64,000 nt of DNA from Isoetes taiwanensis. Its lineage: Eukaryota > Streptophyta > Lycopodiopsida > Isoetales > Isoetaceae. A model generated the notes under the pieces. That model was not told the origin of the DNA. It saw only the letters and a list, made by a program, of their open reading frames with translations, and did not search any database. Shown here in pieces: positions 1 through 11,365 of the stretch (the first letter of the stretch is position 1; each line of letters opens with the position of its first letter). Location: NCBI GenBank assembly GCA_021234155.1, contig JAJEKV010000063.1, positions 2,016,947-2,080,946 of the forward strand. Reading direction: 5' to 3'. The position numbers and the translations under genes were made by a program.

Positions 1-23
1 TATTCAAAGAACGCACACCCATC

Positions 24-146
24 ATTTTCCTCAAAAACTGGACACGCCCCTTAATCCCAAGCAAGACCATTTTCGATTCTGAATTTTCATTTTCCTCAAA
101 AACTCGACACGCCCCTTAATCCGCCAAGACCATTTCGATTTCGGGC
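24..146 (+). repeat. ~58-bp direct repeat, two copies
   Basis: Two near-identical blocks (about 24-81 and 89-146) share TTTTCCTCAAAAACT, GACACGCCCCTTAATCC and CAAGACCATTT. They differ by a few single-base and short indel changes. The second copy runs into the reading frame annotated at 95-334. Confidence 0.75.
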
Positions 147-334
147 AAGAAGATCGATCACTTAAATGGCTCGATCATACCGGACTTGAATGCCACGGAT
201 ACACCTACAAGGAAATGTATGTGCAAAAAAAGCATTACGCCACACAAGAAGAAATCGAGTTTGTTTGGGGACCGAAAAGTATTAGGAAAATCCACTTACG
301 TGTGGGTTGCATTCTAGATTCGGGATGCCCATGA
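95..334 (+). CDS. ORF fragment of unknown function
   Basis: One frame is open from within the direct repeat to a TGA at 332-334, giving about 79 codons. The translation has a balanced, protein-like composition (for example WLDHTGLECHGYTYKEMY and EEIEFVWGPKSIRKIHL). No start codon is evident and the 5' part may lie in the upstream repeat, so this is probably an exon or the remnant of a mobile-element gene. I do not recognise the family. Confidence 0.3.
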   Translation, partial: LKNSTRPLIRQDHFDFGQEDRSLKWLDHTGLECHGYTYKEMYVQKKHYATQEEIEFVWGPKSIRKIHLRVGCILDSGCP

Positions 335-904
335 TTCTCTCGTTGTTTAGAATATTGTTTTGTTTCATCATGCAAAAGTTGAAGAATCTGAGCAAGGAGA
401 GGTATAATGAATATATGTGCCTTTACAAAAAAATCACAAAGTGTGAAGTGTGCCTGGGAGGCATGGCCTCACAGACTATGGTCAAGTATGCATTACCTTC
501 ACACAAAAGGAAAAGAAATAAACCGGGTTGAGTTTCCGCAACAGCTTAAGAGAAAAAGGGTCCAAGACTCTCCATCCCAACGAAGAGGAAGCATGCAAGC
601 ATTTCAAATAGTGTGGAAGCAGAGCAACCCGCCACGATGATGCTTCCTCTCTTGAAATGACTAGGCCACAATTCAAGCCTCCTCAAGTCAGAAGAAGAAT
701 CTCGGGAAAATCATCAAAAAATAGGTACTTTTCAATCCTCTTCTTCTCGAACCACCATATGATGCAATTTAATATTGAACCGTTATTTTCCAAAGAAGGT
801 CTAGCAAGCTTGAACAATCGTGTACACCACTTACTTCTTCATTTGGGTGTGTTGTGAGTTATGTGTAGGAAATTTGTGCCGCTAGTTTCGAAGTTGTGGT
901 AGAT
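335..904. other. No supported gene
   Basis: Only short overlapping frames on both strands and A/T-rich sequence. No motif, repeat or RNA gene was recognised. Confidence 0.5.
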
Positions 905-1560
905 AATTTCAGTTCACAAGAGTATGTAGCTCCAAATGTGTTACAGACGTCATATGGTGCCAATTATATGTTAATAATGTAGTTTGTAGCATATGTAGTG
1001 TCACATATAGTACCAAACAATGGTACCTTATCCTAATAGTGAATTGGCTTCCATATGTTTCTATACTTAGTGTCATATGTGATGTTAGATATGGTGATAC
1101 TTGTGAATGGTGGATTGTCCGCCATATGTGGTGCCAATCGCCGCGCTTAAATATTGCACCACGCCATCCGCCACATATGGGGTGGTGGATGCCCCGCCGG
1201 ATGTGGTGCCTTCTTTGCATTGTGGTGCCACATGTGGGTGTTTAATGTGGCACCACTATGGATCTGACATTTTGCACCACATGTGGTGTCTTTGACGCCA
1301 TTTGTGGTGCGGGCAATGGATTGCCATATGTGGTGCCTTGGGTGCATTGTGGTGCCATAGGTGGTGTGTCATGTGGCACCAGTTTGGTGCCACATGCCAC
1401 ACCACATGTGGTGAATATGACGCCCCCGGTGCCACATGCCACACCACATGTGGTGAATATGATGCCATTTGTGGTGCAAAGTTTGTCATGATGGAATTTG
1501 TGGTGTGTAAAGTGGTGCCCGTTGTGTCATGTGGTACTAACCTTGATTACTTTCCAGCTT
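905..1560 (+). repeat. TGTGGTG / CATATGTGGTGCC satellite
   Basis: About 25 degenerate copies of a short word built on CATATGTGGTGCC, ACATGTGGTG and CCACATGCCACACC are packed into this block. The word is partly palindromic (CACCACATGTGGTG), so the block reads similarly on both strands and opens spurious ORFs rich in H, C, W and P. Related TGTGGTG words recur near 3.5-4.2, 5.3, 7.5 and 9.7-10.3 kb. Confidence 0.75.
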
Positions 1561-1647
1561 GAATTCAACAGACACCGGGAGAATGGATCAACTCTACAAG
1601 ATCGAAGTGATTCAGTTGTAAGGCAAGATCGGTGATTCGCTGTAAGT

Positions 1648-2790
1648 CCGCCAGCCTTTGAGGTACTTCATAACAAAATTCCCGAAGTGCTTAGTATAAT
1701 TGTATTCTCATTGACAAATTTTATGCTCTCTTTGCGTGATTTGCAATCACCGTTGCATTGAGAATTGCTGTCATGAATTTTCTACAAAGATGGGTACAAG
1801 CCTTAGGTGTGAGTAGGGAGGATCAAAAGCAACTTCAAGCTACCGAGGCACTTACTGTGTGAGCACTTATAGGTAGCTTAGTTTACATGCTAAGGGCCTG
1901 ATGTAAGGGACGATGCCAATTAGGATTAGTGGACTTCCTAATCTTTTCACCCCGCTTAGTCTTTCGCTTGTCCCGCTTTGATGTGTCTAATTTGCCCCTA
2001 GGATGAGGTCGCCACTCATTTTAGGTGGCTTAATTAGATACATCAAGCAGAAACTCAAAAAAGAGAGTAAGTCTGGCTTAGTCTCCTTCGCTTTCTCGCT
2101 TGAGGTATCTAATTTGCCCCTAGGATGACATCGCCACTCGTGGCTTAATTAGATACATCAAGCAGAAACTCGAAAAGGAGTAAGCCCGACATAAAACAAG
2201 ATCCCGGCTGGCTTAGTCTCTTTTGCTTCTCCCCGCTTTGTGTATCTAAAGTGCCCCCGATTGCCTGAATGCGGATTGTGAATGCGCCACCAATACCATC
2301 TTCCATGTCCGCCAAATTTTGAGGTACTTCATAACAAAATTCCCGGTGCTTAGTATAATTGTATTCTCATTGACAAATTTATGCTCTTCTTTGCGTGATT
2401 TGCAATCACGTGCTGCATTGAGAATTGTTGTCATGAATTTTCTACAAAGATGGGTACAAGCCTTAGGTGTGAGTAGGGAGGATCAAAAGCAACTTCAAAA
2501 CCGAGGCATTTTTACTGTGTGAGCACTTATAGGTAGCTTAGTTTACATGCTAAGGGCCCGATAAGGGAGATACATCAAGGTGAAACTCGAAAAAGAGAGT
2601 AAGCCCCGGCTTAGTCTCCTTCGCTTTTTCGCTTGTTGTATCTAATTTGCCCCTAGGGATGACATCGCCACTGTGTGGCTTAATTAGATACATCAAGGTG
2701 AAACTCAAAAGGGAGTAAGCCCGACATAAAACAAGATCCCCGGCTGGCTTAGTCTCTTTTGCTTCTCCCCGCTTTGTGTATCTAAAGTGC
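1648..2790 (+). repeat. Direct duplication, ~600-bp unit, two copies
   Basis: Copy A (about 1648-2253) and copy B (about 2308-2790) share long blocks: TTGAGGTACTTCATAACAAA, GTACAAGCCTTAGGTGTGAG and CCGACATAAAACAAGATCCC. Copy B lacks about 115 bp that copy A carries near 1910-2025. Small indels sit at CAG/CTG/CG-type sites. There is no convincing coding potential; the conserved order suggests a tandemly duplicated mobile-element terminus. Confidence 0.8.
1976..2170 (+). repeat. Repeated inverted-repeat hairpins (GTATCTAATT ... AATTAGATAC)
   Basis: Within the duplication the pair GATGTGTCTAATT / AATTAGATACATC encloses a conserved centre TTGCCCCTAGGATGA. It occurs twice here and once more at about 2634-2697. 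Each unit could fold into a 10-13-bp stem with a loop of about 45 nt. A separate short hairpin, GTGATT-TGC-AATCAC, lies near 2396. Confidence 0.6.
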
Positions 2791-2815
2791 CAAGTCAAGT
2801 CAAGCTCCAAAGAGG

Positions 2816-3410
2816 GTGTCTAATCGACAACAACACCGCCGATCGCCAGATGCATTAAGTCATGCTCCACACCAATCGCCAAATCGCCAGATGCATCGTT
2901 ATGATCCAACAAATCGCTTGGTGAATGTAAGTCACAAGGTAACTTCCAACCTTTTGTGCCCGCTTCTTTTTAATTTGACCCATATAGTTACCGAACTGTT
3001 AAATTTTTGCAGCCGGAAGTGTCTCAGAAAAAGCAAGAGCAGTATTCCAAGCAAAAGACACCTCCAAGACATTTCAAGCATATATGTGTCTTGCTATATG
3101 TGTCTTTGTAAAGCATGTTGTGGCTGCGCAGAATAACGAGGCTTGGACATACTATCCCAATGCAAGGTGAGTTCAGAATTTGAAGGTATTACTCATCCAA
3201 TGTGAGGCCCGATATGTTTGTTGCGGTGGTGTACCAATTTCTAGTTGGCGAAGCCGCTGGACACGCTGTAATGATGATTGATGTTGTGAAGCACGCTTGT
3301 TTGAGAGTAATGAAGTCGAGGTTGATGATCAATAGATCTTTACTTGTAATCACATGTTTGTATTATTGTAACCAAAGAGGTTATTCTTGTAACCTATTCT
3401 TTCATTGACA
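2816..3410. other. No supported gene
   Basis: Short open frames occur on the plus strand (for example 2816-3136) without recognisable domains. A local repeat AATCGCCAGATGCAT appears near 2845 and 2885. Confidence 0.4.
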
Positions 3411-3535
3411 CTCTAATGTACATTGTTGTATACTATTGTATACAATAGACTTTTTTTTCGGGCTGATGTTGAAAGCAACACTGTGGAGTTCAAATCTCCA
3501 GAAGAAATTGATGTATTCAAAGATTCATGACAATG

Positions 3536-4250
3536 TGGTGTTACATGTCGTGATAGATGTGGTGATGCAAATGGTGCATGTGGTGAATCATGTGGTGCAT
3601 TTGGTGAACCATGTGGTGAATCATGTGGTGAATCATAGGTGGCATGCTGGAGCTTACGTGGCATGTTGGAGCCTAGGTGGCATGTTTGAGCCACCTTGGC
3701 ATGTTTGAGCCTAGGTGGCATATTTGAGCCACCTTGGCATGCTTGAGCCTTTACATGACCTTTGTTACATGTTTGACTTTCATTGACCAACATGTTTGGT
3801 GATGCAAATGGTGCATGTGGTGAATCATGTGGTGCATTTGGTGAATCATGTGGTGAATCATAGGTGGCATGTTGGAGCTTACGTGGCATGTTGGAGCCTA
3901 GGTGGCATGTTTGAGCCACCTTGGCATGTTGGAGCCTAGGTGGCATATTTGAGCCACCTTGGCATGCTTGAGCCTTTACATGACCTTTGTTACATGTTTG
4001 ACTTCCATTGACCAACATGTTTGGTGATGCAAATGGTGCATGTGGTGGATCATGTGGTGCATTTGGTGAATCATGTGGTGAATCATGTGGTGAATCATAG
4101 GTGGCATGTTGGGGCTTATGTGGCATGTTGGAGCCTAGGTGGCATGTTTGAGCCACCTTGGCATGTTGGAGCCTAGGTGGCATGCTTTCTGGCCTATGTG
4201 GCATGCTTGACCCTTTATCGCGGGCATGTTGGAGCCTAGGTGGCATGCAT
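3536..4250 (+). repeat. Compound minisatellite, ~240-bp higher-order unit x3
   Basis: A GTGGTGAATCAT / GTGGTGCATTTG run alternates with a GGTGGCATGTTGGAGCC / TTGAGCCACCTTGGCATG run, and the pair repeats three times (about 3560-3780, 3795-4020 and 4022-4200). The repeat has few stops on the minus strand, so a 306-codon frame (4333-3413) crosses it. That frame is a repetitive HDSPHDSP / MPPRLQHAKVA string and is more likely a by-product of the repeat than a gene. Confidence 0.8.
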
Positions 4251-4430
4251 GCAAACGCCCCTTTCCTCTTCTTTCTCGCCTTCATTCCTAAAATCGTATG
4301 GATGCCTACGATTTGCATCCCTTTTATTCCCAAAATTTGCCCCCGCAGCCTTCATTCCGCCCCCATCGCCTATTCCACCATCTCCTTCACTCCTTCCCCC
4401 CATTCCGGCCCATCTCCTTCACTTCCGCCA

Positions 4431-4735
4431 TGGCTAAGTTCAAGACTACACCAAGCAGAACACTATCCCGCCATTGTGCTCGCTTCCTTCGCAGCCAAAG
4501 ACGGCCAGAACCGTGGCTTCCTCAAGGGAGGATCCGCGGTCTTCCTCCACCGCAGGAGGCCGCCTAAGCATGCTGGTGGCTAAGTTCACCCACCGCAGGT
4601 GGAGAAGCTCATCATGGATCATCAAGCCGCCGCCTCGCTATGGGTGCTCGAAAGTGGGTGCATGCAAAGTTATGATGACGCAGGAGCCACTCTAAATGAA
4701 GATGTATGCTCATGGAGGACCACCTCCATATAGAG
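4431..4735 (+). CDS. Possible short ORF with good start context
   Basis: A pyrimidine-rich leader (4360-4428) ends in CTTCCGCCATGGCTAAG, a good plant initiation context. The frame from this ATG encodes about 45 basic residues (MAKFKTTPSRTLSRHCARFL) before a stop. Coding-like sequence continues to about 4735 in another frame, so one or more frameshifts are likely. The product is not recognised. Real gene, element ORF and artefact all remain possible. Confidence 0.3.
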
Positions 4736-4739
4736 CTCA

Positions 4740-5310
4740 AGATGGCCCCCACCGATTAGTTTAGATTTGTATTGTAATCCCCGGTTTCAATTTTTTTGGC
4801 AATAGTCCTTGTGACTATTCTTTGTAAAGGCTTTTCATTAATGACGTAACTTGTTTTGCAATAGTCCTTGTTTTGCAATAGAACTTGTTTTGCTTTTAAC
4901 GTTTCTCGAAGTTTCCATCGTTTTTTTCGCTTAGAATGAACTTTTTGTCATTAATTATAAAATGCAAACAAGGAATTTGAAGGTGCGTAATCTATGATCC
5001 GCGACACTAACAAAATATGGTAAACCAGCTCAACAAATAGGAAAATATGAGATGGGTGGCTCGGGTTCAAAAGAAATAGAGTTCAAAAGAAACCGAAAAG
5101 AAAACACGTAATTCCCCTCAAGCAAAAGTTAGTGGCCTTGCAAGAATCTTTGCACAAAGCGTAGCTCAATGAATTTTGGCCTCATATCAATTCAGTGGAC
5201 CTAATTTGGGATCCATATATTGTCGCCACCAAAATCACCAAGATACTATCAGAATCGAGAGCCATTCCATTTTCTCGACCGGTCAAAATGGTCAATGCCC
5301 CCGGCCGATT
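4740..5310. other. A/T-rich non-coding sequence
   Basis: Looks like 3'-UTR or intergenic DNA. A short repeat of CAATAGTCCTTGT / TTGTTTTGCAATAG lies near 4800-4890. No gene supported. Confidence 0.4.
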
Positions 5311-5317
5311 ATGGTGA

Positions 5318-5382
5318 AACTGTGGTGAAAGCTGTGGTGAAAAATGTGGTGAAAACTGTGGTGAAGCTGTGGTGATGCAAAC
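5318..5382 (+). repeat. GTGGTGAAA microsatellite
   Basis: Six copies of a degenerate 9-15-bp word GTGGTGAAA(A/G)(C/A)T. Same word family as the satellites at 0.9, 3.5 and 7.5 kb. Confidence 0.75.
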
Positions 5383-5559
5383 GTTGTTTTTATATTTCAA
5401 AGGGAGAAAAATACATATGGAAATCTACCACACCCGGTAGAATAGTTCATACTTCTTATGAAATGAAGTATGCGTAAAAATCGTGGAAAACTATAACCCC
5501 GAAGCTTCTAGTATTATCAAAATGCATTAGAGATATAATAATAGCTGTTTTGAAGAGGT

Positions 5560-6208
5560 TAATGATGACATACGCCATCGGGCCTCAATCGATCCCGTGA
5601 TTGTGAGATCTCAGAACTCTTCTTCTTCCAAGTATGTCCAAGATTTCATCAAGTTTTTTCTCGTTGAATAGTTGGTGAAATCCAAAGAACACTAAAACAT
5701 GAGCTTTCGCTTCTCGCCCCACTTATGATACAGATTCACAAAGTATTGTCTCAGGTTGTTGTGTCTCCATGCAGCTGGCCTGTTGAGCACTTTTTTAATG
5801 GCTGAAGCATGGATCATTTCCTGCTTTAGTTCGATGAACATATCCTCTTCCTCAAGCATGGGGAGAGAGCTAACTCATCCTCGTAATCATACGCCACCCC
5901 CGTAACCCCCCCGCCGGCCGCACCAGCCTCTAAGTCTCCCCGACCAGACCGTGGTAAAACAACATCATTAGTAATAAGAAAGGCAACCGCTTATCACCGC
6001 CTTTGGCTTCTAATTTTTAAGCCCATCAGAATTAACCTATGTTTTAAGCCTAGAATACCTCGAATTCATGGGTCCTCCGCCTCTAATATCCGCCTGCTCC
6101 TCGGGTTTATTTGCTCCAAAGATAGGTCTTACCGAGATGCGATCGCATTTGAACCGGGCGAAATTGTTTGTGCCCGTGTTCTCCTTCTCGCTTTCTTCCG
6201 CCATAGCC
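5560..6208 (-). CDS. Degenerate gene, unknown product
   Basis: On the minus strand an ATG at 6208 in good context (GCTATGGCGG) starts a frame MAEESEKENTG...KCDRISVRPIFG of about 57 codons. Downstream on the same strand another protein-like frame (about 5870-5690) reads MLEEEDMFIELKQEMIHAS and then KKVLNRPAAWRHNNLRQYF. The frames are broken but share strand and composition, so I treat them as one decayed gene, possibly the first ORF of a transposon. Family not recognised. Confidence 0.3.
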
Positions 6209-6299
6209 GGATCGGATAAGCCAATGTCCGCATGCAAAACTAGATTTAGGGTTTCCTCCAATCTTTCCCCGCATTTTTTGAATGATTGAACTTGCATTT

Positions 6300-7470
6300 G
6301 ATGTGACAGATTTCCAAAGTGGTGGGTTTCATCATGTGTTTCTCTCGTCCATTCCGCTCATCCTTAATGTAATTTTTTCAGGTGTCACTTTCACCCTCGG
6401 CCAATTAAACAAGAAAGATTGAAGAGTGAAGATTTATATTAAACATATAAAATGATTACATAAGGTTACATTTCAGATTATATACACTTGTTTTCATTCC
6501 CCGTGGGTCTATCAAAAAAGAGATCCGGGTCCAGCTCCTCCTCGCCATCTTCTATGATCACCGATCGCTGGCCACCGGGTCAGCTTTCCCAACCCTATTT
6601 GCTCCCATTCGAGGGAAAGCAAAACCATAATGGTGGAGTGTTACCAAACGTAATAGCATTTTCTCCATGTCCATCCCGCAAGGCCTTGTGATGATAGTAC
6701 ATATCCCCCAAGTGAAGGAATTGGTCCTCTCAGAAACAACCTATCATAACAAAAAAGAGGAACCTGTTTAGCGTGAAAGGCTTGGTAGCCATTAAGCGTA
6801 AAAGGTCTCAACCTTTGCGCATCCCGGTCAATAGTATGAGGAACGGGCCAAAGATGCCGGTGTGTAAAAATTTCTGGAGGCAGAGTAAGTTGAGAGGTCT
6901 GGGAGCTATGGTGTACAATTCAACCTCCTAGTGAGAGTTTTCAAAGATTTTCGCGGGTCATATTCTCATCCGTGAATAGAGTAATTTTCAGATCCCGAAA
7001 GCATGTCCATCCATTCTCGCATGGCTGAAAATCGGACAAAGACGCTTAGGTATTATGGGCTCTTCTTTTCTCGGGTCACATTGTCCCATTCCTAAGACTC
7101 CATCGTTTTGCAAAGATCCAAGAGGTGAAGTTGGCCATGTTCGCTGTAGTAGCCGCCAGAAGTCAGAAATCAGAACCGCTTCCCACCCACCAAATCAGAA
7201 TCAGTAAACCGCTTCCCAAGGACCCGCCGCCAGAACCGCTCGCCCCGAATCGCTGTAATAAATCAGAACTCGGCCGGGAGCAAGAAGAATGGCATCTCGG
7301 CCTTTTGGGTTGCCCGAGGTCATTAATTTTCGCCATCCCATAATGATTTTCGGCACGGCCGCCAGCCCAAAGGATGATGAGAGGAATTGATGGGACCGAG
7401 AGAATTTAAGGAAAAGGAAAGCATTTCAAGAGAAAAGCTATTCGTAAGGATCTATCCGTGGTCGGGAGAA
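6300..7470. other. No confident gene
   Basis: Short frames on both strands, no domain recognised. CGG/CCG-rich stretches (7140-7380) carry short repeats of CCGCCAGAACCGCT. Possibly decayed transposon sequence. Confidence 0.4.
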
Positions 7471-7477
7471 GAGACGT

Positions 7478-7575
7478 AAAGTGAAACACGGTGAAACATG
7501 TAGTGAAACATGTGTCACCACATGTGGTGTGGTGAAACACATGTGGTGAAACATGTGGTGAAACATGTGGTGAAC
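7478..7575 (+). repeat. GTGAAACATGTGGTG microsatellite
   Basis: Tandem copies of GTGAAACATGTG with one inverted stretch (CACCACATGTGGTGTGG). The opposite orientation, CACCACA, appears at 11,260-11,300. The two could be subterminal repeats of one element containing the minus-strand ORFs between them. Confidence 0.65.
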
Positions 7576-8024
7576 CCGGGGCATGTTACATCGTGGACAT
7601 CAAAATACAATTACATATTACATCAGAAGCAAAACATATTACATTGAAACAAGGGACATCAAAATACAATTGAGCATGGAATTGAGTTTTTATATTATTC
7701 CCAAACAAGGCAAGACACAACAACATATTCAAAATTTCTGAATCATTTCCTAACCCAGAAGAATGTGTTCGCCTATTCTTCATCGACATGCTATCTTCAT
7801 CGATCGGATAAAAACCCGGGCAAGTTTTCTAGAATCTTTTCCTCATCCGCCCGGGTCTAGCCTCAGAAACAGCTCGAAAGCACCTTTCTTGATCTCGGCC
7901 GCATGGGAACCGAATAGCACAAATTTGAGTAGAGAATACAAGTGACTTTGGCTCGCTTGTCAACAACTCATACATCACCTTTGACCGAGGCTTCTTTCTA
8001 TAGTAAATGCCCTCCACAACGGTT

Positions 8025-9300
8025 TCACCTCTCATAAACAAGTTTCCGCTCGCTTGAAGTCATTTTCAACTTCAAATTTTGGCTTGGTGCATAGCAACAT
8101 CCAAAATACGTAATCCTCCTCGCTCCCTTTAGGTGCAAAGAACCGCAAAGTCGTTTCCTTCTTCTAAGTGCTTCGCAAGTACATTTGCCAAGGTTGAGTA
8201 TAGTGGCCTGGTAGACTTTGCGGGTCTCTTCCACATCCGCATGAACATTGGAGGATGGTTCAACGACTACAAGGTCCCATTCATCTACATACAATTCATT
8301 CTCACACATGTCCCATTTTCCATCCAAACAATTGCCGCAAAAACATGATAGCTTTCTCGGTATGTAGTCGTGTTGGATTTCCCGCGGTCGAATCCATGGA
8401 CTAAATGAATTTGCCTCGGTTTCGAATTGTCTCTCGCACCCCAAGCCTTTTTCCCCGTTGATATCCTCGTGTTTTATTTCCCGTAAGTATCTCCGAACTT
8501 TTCTTCCATTTTCAGTCCACTCGATGTACCACATTGAAATTGTTTCTCTCCGCAATTTTCACCACATCATGGGCATTATCTAGTTTAATGTCGATGTTTA
8601 AGCCAGAGACCTCGTGATCCATCTTTTTCAATTTCTCGCGCCTTCCCATCATGTTCACCTTTTCCATGGTTTGATCCAAAGAAGTTCCACATCATGTTGA
8701 CCTCTCAGATCACAACCGTATCTTCCAACAAAATAAAATGATCCGGCCGCTTTGAATTGTGATGCAAAGACCATCCGAAAAATACATAGTGCCGTTTGGG
8801 GACATTGCCTTTTCGCTTTAAGTACTCAAAATGTTTCATAAAACAATGTTGAACAAAAAGTGTGTCATGTTCCCTATCATCCCACACATAGTAGTGTGTT
8901 TCCTTCTCAATGGTGTCTGCCTCGCGGATCAACCCGATAGGTTATTTGAACAAATATAGTTATCCGTTGTTGACCCAAAAGCATGGACCGAACTTCATTC
9001 TCGCTCCTTAAAAGTATAATTCTCGCTAAGTCAACCACGGATAGGTAAGCATCTCCGTGCAAGTTATCAAGGAGTTCTTTGTACGGCCTCGCCCGCCACT
9101 TATATCCGGTTGTGTAAAGGAAAATTTGGAAGCTTCTCCAACATTTTGTTCACCGCTGGAAGACTTGCGCTTTCATTGTGTTGGTGAACGAGCTTAGACT
9201 TCTTGCCGCCATCTCTCAATACGCTTTTTTCATAGTCTAGGTATTCCCACTTCACCATGCCACTATCACTAGATTGTTCATGTGGGCGCATAGGGAACTT
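8025..9300 (-). CDS. Transposase-like gene, degenerate
   Basis: Successive minus-strand frames look like one protein broken by frameshifts. Near 9290-9100 is MVKWEYLDYEKSV; near 8860-8705 is VPKRHYVF followed, in a shifted frame, by FSDG and then C, Q and FK-type residues reminiscent of DDE-like transposase 'SDG/SDNC-Q-K' boxes. Near 8555-8025 is a Cys-rich tail with LSCFCGNCLDGKWDMC. The metal-binding-like CxCxxC plus downstream Cys suggests a zinc finger. Calling it a transposase is inference from the SDG box and the setting. The breaks may be sequencing errors, because they fall at CAG/CG-like sites. Confidence 0.4.
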
Positions 9301-9699
9301 CTTAATCCCACACTCTTTACACTCACCCGTAATGCATTCCCTCTTATGGTAAGGTTGGAAGCTAGTTTTTCACATAAAATTCCCCGCCATGCACTTCTTG
9401 TGCTACTTATTTTGTATTCAGACGCCCAAGATTCACCATATATGTCCGACCTGCAAAGTCGACAAGTGTACTGCAGCCTTTTGGGTGCTTAGTTCTCATA
9501 CTATTGAAGCCATCTATTAGCATCAGATTCTAACATGGTATATATAAAGCAAAGAACTATTGAAGTCCTTTAATTTTACAACAAACCATGGTTTCAGCTT
9601 TTCAAACATCCTCTGCTTGATCATAACACTAGGATGTTCCGCCTTGAATTTCCCCGAACAATTGCAACCGCAAGGAAGATAACAAGGTGATCAAAGATA

Positions 9700-10260
9700 T
9701 TTATTGCACACTACATTTTCCACCACACTAGGCACCACATAGCATATATTATGTATATTCATCTTACACCTCCTTATTCACCACACTAGGCACCACAACG
9801 CATATATTACATAATTTATTGTACACCATATTTTTCACCACACTAGGCACCACATAGCATATATTATTATGTATATTCATCTTACACCTCGCTATTCACC
9901 ACACTAGGCACCACATAGAATAATTCATTCATTTTACACCATATTTTTCACCACACTAGGCACCACACTAGGCACACACACTAGACACCACACTAGGCAC
10001 ACACACCATGTTATTCACCACACTAGGGACCACATAGCATATATTACAAAGATTTATTTTACACCATGTTATTCACCACACTAGGCACCACATAGCATAT
10101 ATTACAAAGATGTATTTTACACCATGTTATTCACCACACTAGGCACCACAAAGCATATATTGACAAAGATTTATTTCACACCCGGCCTCACCACAAAGAA
10201 CCACATATCACAAGCAATCACTAACCACATACCACATACCACATTAACAATAAAAATGTG
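9700..10260 (+). repeat. CACCACACTAGGCACCACATAG minisatellite
   Basis: Roughly ten copies of a 50-70-bp unit: CACCACACTAGGCACCACA, then TAGCATATATTA, then a variable T-rich spacer (for example TTTATTTTACACCATGTT). It lies between minus-strand coding-like blocks (8.0-9.3 and 10.2-11.2 kb), so it may sit in an intron or between two ORFs of the same element. Confidence 0.8.
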
Positions 10261-11157
10261 GTGAAGATGAAGAAATGAAATAACCTCGCGGATTCTTCCA
10301 GATAGTGAGTGGCATGATCCCTCTTACATTTCGCTCCAATCTTCTCGAACTTAACATCCTTTTGCATTTGAGAGACCCCCACTGCTTTTGGGTCCAAAAT
10401 TGTCGCACAAGTTCTATGACGTAATTGGGAATTGCATCCGCTTCTTCTAACTCTTTTGTACAAAACCCATTTCCCCTTTGCAATCTATCTCTTCCTCTTC
10501 AATTTTGCTTTGGTAAGATTCCTAGGATGAACACCCGCCAGCTTTACCAAAACCCCGAAAGCACCCGACAGATTAGCACTTTCGGTATTAATGCTTCCTC
10601 TTACGCCATAGCAAGGCAACTACTCTTGGTCGCTAAACCGCCATTGCTGTTAGACTTCTTCACAAGTTGAATGGAAGCCCCGAGGTTGTCGACCACAATG
10701 CTCTTGGCTTGCAAATCTTTCAGCTTCTTCGCCAAGTACGCTGGTCCATTGTGTCATCCCGCAGATAATCTAGTAAAACCTCTTTCTTATCGCTGTTCAG
10801 ACAAGCCTTTAGTGGTGCTATGAAATGAAGATAACAATTTTAATACCATCCGACGCCTAGTAGAGGCCGCTCGTGGATCCTCCTCTCGCTGATGCAATTT
10901 TTGCTAATTCTTCTTTAGCTTCCCTTTGTCTTTTTCCTTTTACGCCTTTTATGATCCCGCTCTTGTTCTCGAGTTCTTTTCTTACCCGCGGTTCGGTTTG
11001 AGATTTTAGGCAGATTTGCTTCCAAATTAAATGATTGAAGGTATGAACGGATTGATCCACAACCGATTAAGCGCCATAGCCGTGCTTCGTGAAAGGCGCT
11101 GGTGGGTCGTGGGTTTAGAAATCGGTTCGGGTGGAGATTGGAATGGGACGGTGGCAT
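10244..11157 (-). CDS. Upstream part of minus-strand element gene
   Basis: Two minus-strand blocks are protein-like. At 11,000-10,915 is a basic segment rich in K/R (KKRTREQERDHKRRKRKK), a probable nuclear-localisation signal. At 10,483-10,260 is CTKELEEADAIPNYVIELVR and then FWTQKQWGSLKCKRM. They lie upstream of, and on the same strand as, the 8.0-9.3-kb gene, so they could be its N-terminal half. No family was recognised and frames are interrupted. Confidence 0.35.
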
Positions 11158-11365
11158 GAGGGAAATTGGAATGGGACGGGTGGCATGAGGGAATTGGGTT
11201 ATTGCAGCTCAAGAAATGATTGAACCGGGCAAGACATGCACTAGGCGCCAAACAAACATTTAAAATCGCACCACAAATTTGATATCTCCCACCACATTTT
11301 TAGGGGGGACAGGGGGGACACCCAGGGTGTTCCACTACAACATGCTTTCACCCTGAGGCAAAATT

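Noticed and set aside
1070-1560. Overlapping His/Cys-rich ORFs as zinc-finger proteins
   Set aside because: All derive from the CATATGTGGTGCC satellite and occur on both strands.
3413-4333. 306-codon minus-strand ORF as a real protein gene
   Set aside because: It is created by an in-frame minisatellite and has only low-complexity repeats, no domain and no start context.
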